Assembly (NCBI RefSeq): GCF_015687175.1
Contig: NZ_JADPQG010000004.1
Location: 124,001-188,000, forward strand
Source of the DNA: Reinekea sp. G2M2-21
Lineage (GTDB): Bacteria > Pseudomonadota > Gammaproteobacteria > Pseudomonadales > Natronospirillaceae
Reading direction: 5' to 3'
DNA: 64,000 bases
In this document: positions 10,992 through 19,050 of the stretch, one piece after another
Layout of the letters: each line of letters begins with the position of its first letter
Position numbering within the stretch: the first letter of the stretch is position 1
Notes under the pieces: model-generated
Database searches by the model: none
The model's input: the letters and a program-made list of their open reading frames with translations, nothing else
Told to the model about the DNA's origin: nothing
Translations under genes and position numbers: made by a program

Positions 10992-12644
10992 GTGTCTGTA
11001 AGTAGTCTCCATTTCGAACCGAGCTACAAATCACTGGTTGACGAATTCTCAAAACCGATTGCGGTATTTGATGAAACCCTGCGCCTTATTTATTTTAATC
11101 ACCAGTATGAAGCGGTCTTCGGCCGCTCTGTAGCCTCTCTGTTCGATTTAGTCAGTAAAGACGATGACCTTTCTGTCACTGAGCTGCCTGGATGCATCCG
11201 CCAAAAACGCAGTTGGCGGGGCGAGGTAATTGGCGGTCTGACGGACACAGGCCGATACAGCGTCAAAGTCATTCAATTGCCCAACACACTGAAACCTCGC
11301 TATGTCGGGGTCTTTGATGCCGAAAGCCTGAAATTGGTCAAGGCTCCCTCACAACGGGTGTTGTTGGACGATTTGACAGAGCTGCCCAATCGCTACGCCT
11401 TTCTTGACGAACTCACTCAGCACATTGCCCTGAATAAAAGTGGCAATGATGATTTTGCGGTGTTGTACATCGATCTGGATCATTTCAAAGATATCAATGA
11501 GTTGCATGGCCATGAAATTGGCGATGAGTTGTTAAAGCTGTGTGCAGAGAAAATCCGCCAGATGCTGCGTCGCGATGACCTACTGGCGCGCCTGTCCGGC
11601 GACGAGTTTGCTGCGATCGTCAGTTGTGAACAAGCCCATGAAATGCAATACCTCTGTCATCGGTTGTTGCGCTACTTTGAGCGACCGGTCCAGATGGGTG
11701 GCAAACATTACCAGTTTACGGTGTCTATTGGGGTCGCTTTCTACCCTGATCAGGGCGCAAGCCCACAAGATCTGATTATTAACGCTGAAAAAGCCATGTT
11801 TGAGGCCAAAAAACAGGGTCGGGCGCAGTTTCAGCTCTATGATCGGCACCAATCTCAAAAAATAGAACAACAGCAGCGGCTGGCGGAGTCGCTGCGGCGG
11901 GTATTGCAACAAGCGCCAGAGCAATTTCAGGCGGCATACCAGCCTTTGTACAATATCCAGAGCGGTGAGTTTATCGGTATGGAAGTGCTCGCTCGCTGGG
12001 CATCACCCGAATTCGGGCAGGTCTCGCCCGCTGAATTCATTCCCTTGGCGGAGTCTCGGGGCTTAATCAATACCCTCAGTTCACTCATCTTTAATTGTAT
12101 TCGTCGTGATATTCGCTCTGTAAATCTGGCGGATCGGGCGGAGAAGCCGTTGCTGGCGGTGAATATATCCGCTCAGCAAATTACCGATCCGTTTTTTGAG
12201 CATTTATTGATGACCTTCTGGCGCGATGTCACTGACGCAGGTTGGCAGTTGGAAGTTGAACTGACCGAATCGCAGCTGATGACCTATACCGATGGTATTA
12301 TCGAAAAGCTGGAAGCTTGGCGGCACAAGGGCATCCGTATTGCCATTGATGATTTCGGTACCGGCTATTCCTGCCTGGCCTACCTGCACATGCTTCCAGT
12401 GGATAAGCTGAAAATAGACCGTCAGTTTCTGCGTACTCAGACCCAAGCCCGCAAAGAAGACCAGATCATGTACGCCATTATGTCGATGGCCAAAGCCCTG
12501 GATATCGAAGTATTGGCTGAGGGCGTGGAAACCAAAGAGCAGTTCCTTCGTTTACAGCAACTGGGCTGTAATTCCGGGCAGGGGTTTGGCTTGGCCCGTC
12601 CACAACCATGGGACACCAAACTGATGACCGCGCTGGATTTGTAG
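10992..12644 (+). CDS. PAS-GGDEF-EAL cyclic-di-GMP signalling protein
   Basis: A 550-residue soluble protein starting at GTG. The first ~110 residues look like a PAS sensor (KPIAVFDETLRLIYFN). A diguanylate-cyclase domain follows with DDLTELPNRYAF and the variant signature SGDEF near 202-206. A phosphodiesterase domain follows with EVLARW near 330, NISAQQ, ELTES, IDDFGTGYS, KIDRQFL and AEGVET. The EAL residues needed for metal binding are present, so c-di-GMP hydrolysis is likely; the cyclase may be active or regulatory. There is no membrane segment. It stands alone upstream of tRNA-Leu. Confidence 0.92.
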   Translation: MSVSSLHFEPSYKSLVDEFSKPIAVFDETLRLIYFNHQYEAVFGRSVASLFDLVSKDDDLSVTELPGCIRQKRSWRGEVIGGLTDTGRYSVKVIQLPNTLKPRYVGVFDAESLKLVKAPSQRVLLDDLTELPNRYAFLDELTQHIALNKSGNDDFAVLYIDLDHFKDINELHGHEIGDELLKLCAEKIRQMLRRDDLLARLSGDEFAAIVSCEQAHEMQYLCHRLLRYFERPVQMGGKHYQFTVSIGVAFYPDQGASPQDLIINAEKAMFEAKKQGRAQFQLYDRHQSQKIEQQQRLAESLRRVLQQAPEQFQAAYQPLYNIQSGEFIGMEVLARWASPEFGQVSPAEFIPLAESRGLINTLSSLIFNCIRRDIRSVNLADRAEKPLLAVNISAQQITDPFFEHLLMTFWRDVTDAGWQLEVELTESQLMTYTDGIIEKLEAWRHKGIRIAIDDFGTGYSCLAYLHMLPVDKLKIDRQFLRTQTQARKEDQIMYAIMSMAKALDIEVLAEGVETKEQFLRLQQLGCNSGQGFGLARPQPWDTKLMTALDL

Positions 12645-12683
12645 GACAGTGACCGAATCTGCACAGAAAATTACGCTAAGTGC

Positions 12684-12711
12684 TTGACACAAAAGAATTA
12701 TTCCCTAGAAT
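12684..12711 (+). promoter_or_regulatory. Sigma-70 promoter of tRNA-Leu
   Basis: A perfect -35 TTGACA at 12684-12689 and a -10 TAGAAT at 12706-12711 are separated by 16 bp, 13 bp before the tRNA 5' end. Confidence 0.8.
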
Positions 12712-12724
12712 ACCGCCTCACTTA

Positions 12725-12811
12725 GCCAGAGTGGTGAAATTGGTAGACACACGGGATTCAAAATCCCGCGCCCTTAAAAGCGTGCCGGTTCGAGTCCGGC
12801 CTCTGGTACCA
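12725..12811 (+). tRNA. tRNA-Leu (anticodon CAA)
   Basis: A complete class II tRNA of 87 nt with encoded CCA. The acceptor GCCAGAG pairs with CTCTGGT (final pair G-U). The anticodon stem CGGGA-TTCAAAA-TCCCG presents CAA. A variable arm follows, then the T-arm GCCGG-TTCGAGT-CCGGC and ACCA. It reads UUG codons. Confidence 0.96.
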
Positions 12812-13325
12812 AGATTCGACAAGAAGCCTCAATTGAAAGATTGGGGCTTTTTTGTTTGTATTTTTGTTTTAGTTGCAGGTAAGCCGGACTCTACGTCCGG
12901 TCGGGATGCCGCACCACTCTGGTACCAAGATTCGACAAGAAGCCTCAATCGAAAGATTGGGGCTTTTTTGTTTTTGCTTTGTTTTAGTTGCAGGTAAGCC
13001 GGACTCTACGTCCGGTCGGGATGCCGCACCACACTGGTACCAAGATTCGACAAAGAAGCCTCAATTGAAAGATTGGGGCTTTTTTGTTTTTGCTTTGTTT
13101 TAGTTGCAGGTAAGCCGGACTCTACGTCCGGTCGGGATGCCGCACCACTCTGGTTCCAAGATTCGACAAGAAGCCCCAATTGAAAGATTGGGGCTTTTCT
13201 GTTTTTGCTTTGTTTTAGTTGCAGGTAAGCCGGACTCTACGTCCGGTCGGGATGCCGCACCACACTGGTACCAAGATTCGACAAAGAAGCCTCAATTGAA
13301 AGATTGGGGCTTTTTTGTTTGTTAT
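12801..13325 (+). repeat. Tandem array of tRNA-Leu 3' end plus terminator, five copies
   Basis: The last 11 nt of tRNA-Leu (CTCTGGTACCA) and the following terminator recur at 12801, 12917, 13032, 13148 and 13263, a period of 115-116 bp. Each full unit holds the tRNA tail, a spacer, a GAAA-loop terminator, then a region with a CCGGAC/GTCCGG hairpin ending GCCGCACCA just before the next tail. Copies 2 and 4 share CTCTGG and GACAAGAAG, while copies 3 and 5 share CACTGG and GACAAAGAAG, so a 231-bp dimer was probably duplicated as a block. Long open frames through the array are an effect of the repetition. Confidence 0.95.
12825..12854 (+). terminator. tRNA-Leu terminator (first of five tandem copies)
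   Basis: AAGCCTCAATT-GAAA-GATTGGGGCTT is a strong hairpin with a GAAA tetraloop, followed by six Ts. Near-identical copies follow near 12940, 13057, 13172 and 13288. The fourth copy has a compensating CCCC arm, which keeps the stem. Confidence 0.9.
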
Positions 13326-13379
13326 AGAATATGAATCTGACTTTGTGACCAGTATGAGTCATTCTCTGATTTCTACCCT

Positions 13380-13952
13380 TTATTGTGGTTTCTCCGGATC
13401 ATAGTCAAAAATGCCACGCATTTTTTTAAGGTTAGACGTCATGTCCTTGAACGCAGTTTCGGGTAAGGTGTCTATGTAGTGGGCATTAGTTAAATCGATG
13501 TGTGGTTTATTACGACACGCAGACTTATGAATTTCGTTTCTTTCTTCTCCAAAGTATTTATTGTCAAATGTTAATGCATCTTTCCAGCGATAGGAAAATG
13601 AGATGTTATCTAACGCGATTGTGTTGTCTGAATTTATGTGCCAAGCGAATTTGGTTTGGTAACTTTTGATATCAAAGTGAACAAAGTCTCGTGCAGGTAC
13701 GCGATTTTTGACGTGGTTGAAAAACTTTACGGTGCTAATCGACGGACAAACAAATTCGACCACCTGAAGGTTTGATTCAGTAGTAAATGCCCCCCAGCTC
13801 GCGTTCTTGCAATCATTCCAGTTGTCCAATACTTGACCAATTCTTTCTTCACTCTCACATTCAAATGAAGCGTTTTTAACAATCTCAATATTATTTTCAG
13901 AAGCACAACAAAGTCCAGTACTTAGCATGCATAGAATAAAGATATGTTTCAT
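13380..13952 (-). CDS. Secreted or lipid-anchored protein of unknown function
   Basis: A 190-residue protein with a hydrophobic N-terminal signal (MKHIFILCMLSTGLCCASEN); the Cys pair near residue 15 could be a lipobox or a signal-peptidase site. The mature region holds IGQVLDNW, a tryptophan and VVEFVCPS, a pattern like the small periplasmic domains with TIG-AF-W-VV-F signatures. Several cysteines may form disulfides. Base composition is AT-richer than neighbouring genes and it lies directly after the tRNA-Leu array, so acquisition by transfer is plausible. Function unknown. Confidence 0.6.
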   Translation of the reverse strand: MKHIFILCMLSTGLCCASENNIEIVKNASFECESEERIGQVLDNWNDCKNASWGAFTTESNLQVVEFVCPSISTVKFFNHVKNRVPARDFVHFDIKSYQTKFAWHINSDNTIALDNISFSYRWKDALTFDNKYFGEERNEIHKSACRNKPHIDLTNAHYIDTLPETAFKDMTSNLKKMRGIFDYDPEKPQ

Positions 13953-14359
13953 CAGGATAGCTCTTATTAAAAGCCATTTACGTTGGCTTTGATTATTGGA
14001 AGCAGTAACTCGATAATCTTAGTCGCAATTGCTCCCCAGGAGAAAGAGAAGTGTACACTCGTATATTGTTTTTGGATTATGAAGATCTGCTTTTTTTGAA
14101 GCTAACGGATGGTCGAAGAACTTAGTAAACTAGACGTCAAAAGTGGAATTTCCCTAAACAAAATCGTAGATGCTTTGAGGTGATTAATTTTGTTGCTCTT
14201 GACTGAGTATCTCAAAAATATTTCAGTTAAAACGCATTGGATTTTTTGTATCTTGTAATTGGATTCCACGAAAGAGTATTGCTTGATTCTGCTGCAAATG
14301 AATAGAGCAAGAGAGTAAAAGACTAAAACATCTTTTTCCGCACCTTAGGCGGGTTGTTA
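13953..14359. other. AT-rich gap with no recognisable gene
   Basis: About 400 bp of AT-rich sequence. I find no convincing ORF with a ribosome binding site, no tRNA and no clear hairpin terminator. It may hold the promoter of the minus-strand secreted-protein gene. Confidence 0.6.
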
Positions 14360-14623
14360 TTAGCTTGACGCTGGTTCTTTATTGGATTCCATTTTCTTTG
14401 TCACTTCCTTTTGCGCTGCGGCGCGGTGCTCAAAGATGTTGCCCGCCGTAAAAGCGCCGCCAATGGCACCCAGACCCAAGACAAGGTTCATGAAAAAAGA
14501 ATCTGGGGGGACTTCGCCACGTAAGCCCAGTAACAGCAAATACAGCACTGTGCCCACGGAAAAAATGATCAGCAACCATTTGGTTAAGATGACTTTGCGG
14601 TTTCCCTGCTGCGTTTCTTTCAT
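14360..14623 (-). CDS. Small two-helix membrane protein
   Basis: An 87-residue protein with a basic N-terminus (MKETQQGNRKVILTKW), two predicted membrane helices (LLIIFSVGTVLYLLLLGL and FFMNLVLGLGAIGGAFTAG) and a charged tail rich in Lys and Glu. The topology suggests both ends are cytoplasmic. I do not recognise the family. It is monocistronic, with AT-rich sequence on one side and a small soluble gene on the other. Confidence 0.65.
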   Translation of the reverse strand: MKETQQGNRKVILTKWLLIIFSVGTVLYLLLLGLRGEVPPDSFFMNLVLGLGAIGGAFTAGNIFEHRAAAQKEVTKKMESNKEPASS

Positions 14624-14774
14624 AACCTTTTCTCACCGTTCGCTAGACGGTGATTTAAACTACTCGCGTTCTGGGAAATTGCGAGTTTTGCTTATTAATT
14701 GAGCAGTTAGGTTCAGGGTGCAGCTTTACTGTACTCTAAGCCACCCGAGTTTCATCCCCTTGTTCAAGGCATCC

Positions 14775-15014
14775 TTAATGATGTTGTCGAAGCAGGGCAT
14801 CCAGCTCATCGACAGGCTCAGACCATGCAGCGTCTTCGGTGCGCGCTTCAATCAGCAATTGCCGTTGGCTCTCGGACCAGATGGCGAGGGACTCCAGAGT
14901 CTGGTCTGATCTCAGGCTCTTATGTTCAGCGATAAATGAGTCGATCGCATCACTGGAGTTCTCCAGGCCCAACTGTCCGAACAAGTCTGCCAGGGTGTGG
15001 TGTGCGGTTTCCAT
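14775..15014 (-). CDS. DUF2789-like small protein
   Basis: A 79-residue, acidic, probably all-helical protein. The pattern HTLADLFGQLGLENSSDAID, followed by WSESQRQLLIEA and a C-terminal WSEPVDELDALLR, matches what I recall of the DUF2789 family common in gammaproteobacteria. No membrane segment or catalytic motif is visible. Function unknown. Confidence 0.75.
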   Translation of the reverse strand: METAHHTLADLFGQLGLENSSDAIDSFIAEHKSLRSDQTLESLAIWSESQRQLLIEARTEDAAWSEPVDELDALLRQHH

Positions 15015-15094
15015 GATGTCACTCCGTTGATTTCAGCCAAACAATGTCCTTCTAATCTGGCCCAATGTGACGTAAATGCAAGCAAATACATGAA

Positions 15095-15775
15095 TTAGGG
15101 CAGGAAATTACTGTTCAGTGAGGTTTTCACCAGGTTAATAATCTCACCGGGGTCGTGTAAGAGCTGGCTGGCACCAGCCTGCAACAGTTCTTCCGCGTCC
15201 CGGAATCCCCAGGTGACCCCAATGGCTTGATAGCCCGCGTTTTGGGCGGTTTGCATGTCGATATCGCTGTCCCCGAAATACAGAACTTGCTCTGGTGTAA
15301 CCTGTAATGCTTCGGTTACTCGCGCAGATACCTCTGCACTGGGTTTGTGTGCAATTCCGTCAACCTGGCCCTGGACTAACGTAAAGGACCAGTCGGGGAG
15401 AAAATGCTGAACACAAAGGTTGGCAAAGGCCTGTGGTTTGTTGGTCAGAATGGCCAACTGTAAGTCATGCGCTTGTGCGAAGGACAGTGCATCGGCAATT
15501 CCAGCGTACAGGTGCGTTTTGTTTGCCCAATTGCCATCGTAATGCTTTTTATAGTCGGCCAGGACCTGGTCGATGGTGTCTTCCGTTCGCTGAGTCGTGG
15601 GTAGAGCCCGCCGAATAAGCTCGCGGGCTCCGCTGCCGACGAAAAAGCGATAGTTATCCGGTTCTTGTGTTGGAAAACCGTGTTTGCTCAGCGCCGCATT
15701 GGTTGAGTCTGCCAAGTCCTCCAATGTGTTCAGCAAAGTGCCGTCCATATCGAAAACAAGTGCTTTTAATGTCAA
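15095..15775 (-). CDS. HAD-family phosphatase (phosphoglycolate phosphatase-like)
   Basis: A 226-residue HAD hydrolase with motif I FDMDGTLLNT, motif II LTNKPQ, a motif III Lys region (HKPSAE) and motif IV FGDSDIDMQTA. A helical cap follows motif I, as in Gph and related phosphatases. I place the start at TTG (TTG ACA TTA AAA) because AGGAG lies seven bases before it; a longer frame beginning at another TTG would contain that ribosome binding site. It probably dephosphorylates phosphoglycolate or another small phosphate ester. Confidence 0.87.
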   Translation of the reverse strand: MTLKALVFDMDGTLLNTLEDLADSTNAALSKHGFPTQEPDNYRFFVGSGARELIRRALPTTQRTEDTIDQVLADYKKHYDGNWANKTHLYAGIADALSFAQAHDLQLAILTNKPQAFANLCVQHFLPDWSFTLVQGQVDGIAHKPSAEVSARVTEALQVTPEQVLYFGDSDIDMQTAQNAGYQAIGVTWGFRDAEELLQAGASQLLHDPGEIINLVKTSLNSNFLP

Positions 15776-15933
15776 AAGGTTGCTCCTGCGCAAATGTGCG
15801 GCCTTTATACGGGCTTTTGCATCGAAATTAAATGTTCATTTTGCTTTCCACTGATCTGATCAAGGAAAACGCAGTGTTACCGCCGTTAAACCCTGATTGC
15901 GCGAGCGCTGGGTGAAGGCATGTCATCTTTGCT

Positions 15934-15947
15934 TGACGTTTACGTCA
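15934..15947. promoter_or_regulatory. Perfect palindrome upstream of phhAB
   Basis: TGACGT-TT-ACGTCA is a perfect 14-bp inverted repeat about 90 bp before phhA. From memory it resembles operators of MerR-type regulators of branched-chain amino-acid catabolism (LiuR-like). An operator for phhAB is inferred. Confidence 0.45.
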
Positions 15948-16036
15948 GCAGTCAATTTAGGGGTATGGCTGTACTTTTCGCGGTTTTAAGTCCGAAATAA
16001 CCGAACAAAAACAAGAATACAACCGGAGAGGCTTCT

Positions 16037-16840
16037 ATGGGTAAAGGTACCCAGTATGTTGCACATCAGCCACAAGCCGATGGGCAAATCATTTGGTCCC
16101 AGATCGAAAACGACACTTGGAAAGCTTTGGTTTCGCGCCAACTACCGGTACTGGAGCAATGCGCTTGTCAGGCGTATCTCGAAGGTGCGAAAGCCCTGAA
16201 TCTGCCAGTTGATCACGTTCCACAATTGGCAGACATCGATGCTGTGTTGATGGCAGCGACCGGCTGGCAGACGCAAGCCGTCCCGGCGCTGATCGATTTC
16301 TCGACGTTTTTCGGATTACTGAGTGAGCGTAAATTCCCCGTGGCCACCTTTATCCGAACCCCGGCCGATATGGATTACCTTCAGGAACCGGATATTTTTC
16401 ATGAAATATTCGGTCACTGTCCGTTGTTGACCAACCCTGCGTTCGCCAAGTTCACCGAAACCTATGGCAAGTTGGGTTTAGCAGCCTCAAAAGAGGACCG
16501 CGTGTACCTGGCACGGCTCTATTGGTTTACCGTTGAATTTGGTTTGCTGCAAACAGTTCAAGGGGAGCGCAGTATTTACGGGGGCGGCATTTTGTCATCG
16601 CCAAAAGAAACCGACTATGCTTTTGCCAGTGATGTTCCTGAACGCACTCCGTTTGACTTGATGACCGTGCTGCGCACGCCGTATCGGATTGATATTTTAC
16701 AGCCCCAGTATTTTTATCTGGAGTCTGTCGACGCGTTATTTGATATTGCCAACATGGACATTATGGCAGCGGTAGACAGCGCCAAAAAAATGGGTTTGTT
16801 GCCCGCAAAATTTCCTCAAAAAAAAGTCGTGAATGGATAA
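16037..16840 (+). CDS. phhA: Phenylalanine 4-monooxygenase
   Basis: A 267-residue pterin-dependent aromatic hydroxylase that converts phenylalanine to tyrosine using tetrahydrobiopterin-type cofactor and O2. The iron site is visible: HEIFGH near 122-127 gives two His ligands and VEFG near 167 gives the Glu. PDIFHE, RLYWFTVEFGL and YGGGILSS are family hallmarks. There is no N-terminal regulatory ACT domain, as usual in bacteria. An AGAGG ribosome binding site precedes the start. It is followed 9 bp later by phhB, which regenerates the pterin. Confidence 0.97.
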   Translation: MGKGTQYVAHQPQADGQIIWSQIENDTWKALVSRQLPVLEQCACQAYLEGAKALNLPVDHVPQLADIDAVLMAATGWQTQAVPALIDFSTFFGLLSERKFPVATFIRTPADMDYLQEPDIFHEIFGHCPLLTNPAFAKFTETYGKLGLAASKEDRVYLARLYWFTVEFGLLQTVQGERSIYGGGILSSPKETDYAFASDVPERTPFDLMTVLRTPYRIDILQPQYFYLESVDALFDIANMDIMAAVDSAKKMGLLPAKFPQKKVVNG

Positions 16841-16849
16841 GGAGACGAA

Positions 16850-17179
16850 ATGTCACTTGCACAACAACAGTGTGAAGCGTGCCGCGCCGATGCACCCAAA
16901 GTCAGCGATCAGGAATTGGCTGAATTAATGCATCAGATTCCCGATTGGGCGCCTGTCGTCGTTAACAATGTCATGCAGCTGGAGCGCAGTTACAGTTTTA
17001 AGAATTTTCGTTTGGCGCTCGAGTTTACCAATAAAGTTGGTGCGTTGGCCGAGGCCGAAGGCCACCATCCGGAGATTGTGACTGAATGGGGTAAAGTCAC
17101 TGTGCGCTGGTGGACGCATGCCATCAACGGGTTGCACAGGAACGACTTTATTTGTGCGGCCAAAACGGACGCCCTTTAA
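16850..17179 (+). CDS. phhB: Pterin-4a-carbinolamine dehydratase
   Basis: A 109-residue DCoH-family enzyme that dehydrates the 4a-hydroxy pterin made by PhhA. The catalytic EGHHPEI motif sits near residue 65, followed by [18 protein letters not shown]. The N-terminus has [12 protein letters not shown], as in proteobacterial PhhB. A ribosome binding site (AAGGAG) precedes the start. It ends just before a strong terminator, closing the phhAB operon. Confidence 0.96.
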   Translation: MSLAQQQCEACRADAPKVSDQELAELMHQIPDWAPVVVNNVMQLERSYSFKNFRLALEFTNKVGALAEAEGHHPEIVTEWGKVTVRWWTHAINGLHRNDFICAAKTDAL

Positions 17180-17190
17180 ACTTTTGCTCC

Positions 17191-17236
17191 GTGCGGTTGC
17201 GGCATTGCAAGAGAGTCCGCCGTGACCGCACTTTTT
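17191..17236 (+). terminator. phhAB terminator
   Basis: GTGCGGT at 17191-17197 pairs with ACCGCAC at 17225-17231, with additional inner GCGG/CCGC pairing, and is followed by five Ts. Confidence 0.75.
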
Positions 17237-17333
17237 CAAGTCGGCTTTACCCGCACTTTTTCTGTGGTTGAAACTTTCATCCAAACCCCAATACTGCCCG
17301 TAAGTTCAATCCACACTCAAAGGAAGAAAAGGT

Positions 17334-17834
17334 ATGGCAACAGTTACATTGCAAGGTAATCCCGTTCAGGTCGCTGGTGAACTGCCAGCAGTGGGTACAA
17401 AAGCCCCGGCGTTTTCATTAACCGGCGCGGATTTGTCGGAAGTATCCCTGGCCAGTTTTGCAGGCAAAAAAGTTATTTTAAACATTTACCCAAGTGTTGA
17501 TACCGGAACCTGCGCTGCATCTACCCGCCAGTTCAACAGCAAAATGAATAACCGTGACGACGTGGTCGTTGTGTGTGTATCACAGGATTTGCCATTTGCG
17601 TTCTCACGTTTTTGTGGCGCAGAAGGCTTGGACAACGTGAAAACTGCGTCGACCTTCCGGTCCCCAGCTTTTCTGGATGATTACGGCGTGAAGATTGCTG
17701 ACGGTCCATTGGCCGGTTTGTGTGCTCGTTCGGTGGTTGTCATCGATGAAGCGGGTCAGGTTATCCACAACCAGTTAGTGTCTGAAATTGCCAACGAGCC
17801 TGACTATGACGCCGCATTGAACGCTGTCGGTTAA
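17334..17834 (+). CDS. tpx: Thiol peroxidase
   Basis: A 166-residue atypical 2-Cys peroxiredoxin of the Tpx group that reduces hydroperoxides with thioredoxin. The peroxidatic cysteine is in PSVDTGTCAASTRQF near residue 61, the resolving cysteine in FSRFCGAEGL near 94, and the C-terminal part has the expected GLCARSVVVID. There is an AGGAAG ribosome binding site. It is monocistronic and ends at a terminator shared with the opposing radical SAM gene. Confidence 0.96.
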   Translation: MATVTLQGNPVQVAGELPAVGTKAPAFSLTGADLSEVSLASFAGKKVILNIYPSVDTGTCAASTRQFNSKMNNRDDVVVVCVSQDLPFAFSRFCGAEGLDNVKTASTFRSPAFLDDYGVKIADGPLAGLCARSVVVIDEAGQVIHNQLVSEIANEPDYDAALNAVG

Positions 17835-17864
17835 CGTTGACCGATTTTCAATGACCTTACATGA

Positions 17865-17887
17865 AAGCCCTGGATGGGGCTTTTTTT
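17865..17887. terminator. Terminator between tpx and amrS
   Basis: AAGCCC and GGGGCTT form a short hairpin followed by seven Ts on the plus strand. The T-run overlaps the stop codon of the minus-strand radical SAM gene. Confidence 0.8.
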
Positions 17888-18959
17888 ATGATTGATGCAT
17901 TGGAATCACTTTCCGCTGAGCACCCCATTGCCCAGGAGTCGCTTCAAAGACGCCATGCACCTTCGCACCGCAATGACCGCACACACCATTCTCGCCTAAG
18001 GCCCAGGTCTGCAACTGATACCAATCGCGGACGATCACTGGCTCAGCGCATTCTGGGCAATAGGTGGTATCGCCTGCCGGATCATGAACATTCCCGGTGT
18101 ACACATATTTCAATCCGTTTTGAAGGCCGATTGCACGGGCACGTTGTAGCGTGGCCAACGGAGTACGCGCGTGATTCAACATCTTCCAGTCAGGATGAAA
18201 GGCCGAAAAGTGCAGTGGGGTGGTGACCCCAAGATGTTCCGCGATCCACCCCGTTAATTGATCGAGTTCTTTGTCGCTGTCATTTTCACCTGGAATCAGC
18301 AAGGTGGTGATTTCCAGCCAGCAATGTGTTTCATGCTGAATGTAGAGCAGTGTTTCTAAGACCGGCGCCAGATGTCCGCCGCAGATCTTGCGATAAAAGT
18401 TTTCCGAAAAAGCTTTCAGGTCCACATTCACTGCGTCCATCGACTGAAAAAATTCGATGCGAGGTTCCGGGCAAATGTAACCCGCGGTGACCGCGATATT
18501 GCGGATGTTGTGGTGCTGACATTGCTCGGCGACATCCAGCGCATATTCCATGAAAATCACCGGATCGTTGTATGTATAGGCAACCGAACGACATTGGTTT
18601 TGCGCGGCCGCGAGCGCGATTTGCTCAGGGCTGGCTGCGGCCGCCAGCGATTCATTTTTACGCGATTTACTGATGTCCCAATTCTGGCAGAACTTGCACG
18701 CCAAATTGCAGCCCGCTGTACCAAATGAAAGTACCGGTGTTCCGGGCAAGAAATGATTTAATGGCTTTTTTTCCACCGGATCAATGCAGAAACCACTGGA
18801 ACGGCCATAACTGAGCAGGGTAATTTCGTTGTTCTGGTTGCCACGTACATAGCACAAACCCCGGCTTCCGGAGGGTATCTTGCAATAGCGTGGGCACAGA
18901 TCGCATTGCAGTTTGCCGGAGCCATCGTCCAAGGCATGCCAGTACCGGTTTGTTGCCAT
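17886..18959 (-). CDS. amrS: AmmeMemoRadiSam system radical SAM enzyme
   Basis: A 357-residue radical SAM protein of the PflA-like AmmeMemoRadiSam type. It has a cysteine-rich opening (CDLCPRYCKIPSG) and the iron-sulfur motif CNLACKFCQNW (CX3CX2C). A C-terminal zinc-ribbon pair (CPECAEP and CGHCGAK) is also present. I place the start at MATNRYWHA because AGGAG lies eight bases before it. It is divergent, across about 90 bp, from the genes for the two partner proteins. The physiological reaction is not established. Confidence 0.92.
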   Translation of the reverse strand: MATNRYWHALDDGSGKLQCDLCPRYCKIPSGSRGLCYVRGNQNNEITLLSYGRSSGFCIDPVEKKPLNHFLPGTPVLSFGTAGCNLACKFCQNWDISKSRKNESLAAAASPEQIALAAAQNQCRSVAYTYNDPVIFMEYALDVAEQCQHHNIRNIAVTAGYICPEPRIEFFQSMDAVNVDLKAFSENFYRKICGGHLAPVLETLLYIQHETHCWLEITTLLIPGENDSDKELDQLTGWIAEHLGVTTPLHFSAFHPDWKMLNHARTPLATLQRARAIGLQNGLKYVYTGNVHDPAGDTTYCPECAEPVIVRDWYQLQTWALGENGVCGHCGAKVHGVFEATPGQWGAQRKVIPMHQS

Positions 18960-19050
18960 GGCTGCGTCTCCTTTTAGAGCGCTCACTGTTGATTAGTGTA
19001 GTGCTTGGGACTAGGTTTGATAGTACAAATTCTTGGTAAAGGGGGCTCGT

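Noticed and set aside
11580-11924. Minus-strand ORF inside the GGDEF-EAL gene
   Set aside because: Antisense shadow with low-complexity composition and no ribosome binding site.
12801-13325. CRISPR-like periodicity
   Set aside because: The whole 115-bp unit is repeated, with no unique spacers between short repeats and no cas genes nearby.
12873-13334. Two in-frame 76-residue ORFs of repeated sequence inside the tRNA-Leu array
   Set aside because: They repeat the same peptide because the DNA is tandemly repeated and lack ribosome binding sites. E. coli tyrT has a comparable repeat-encoded ORF, but I see no evidence of translation here.
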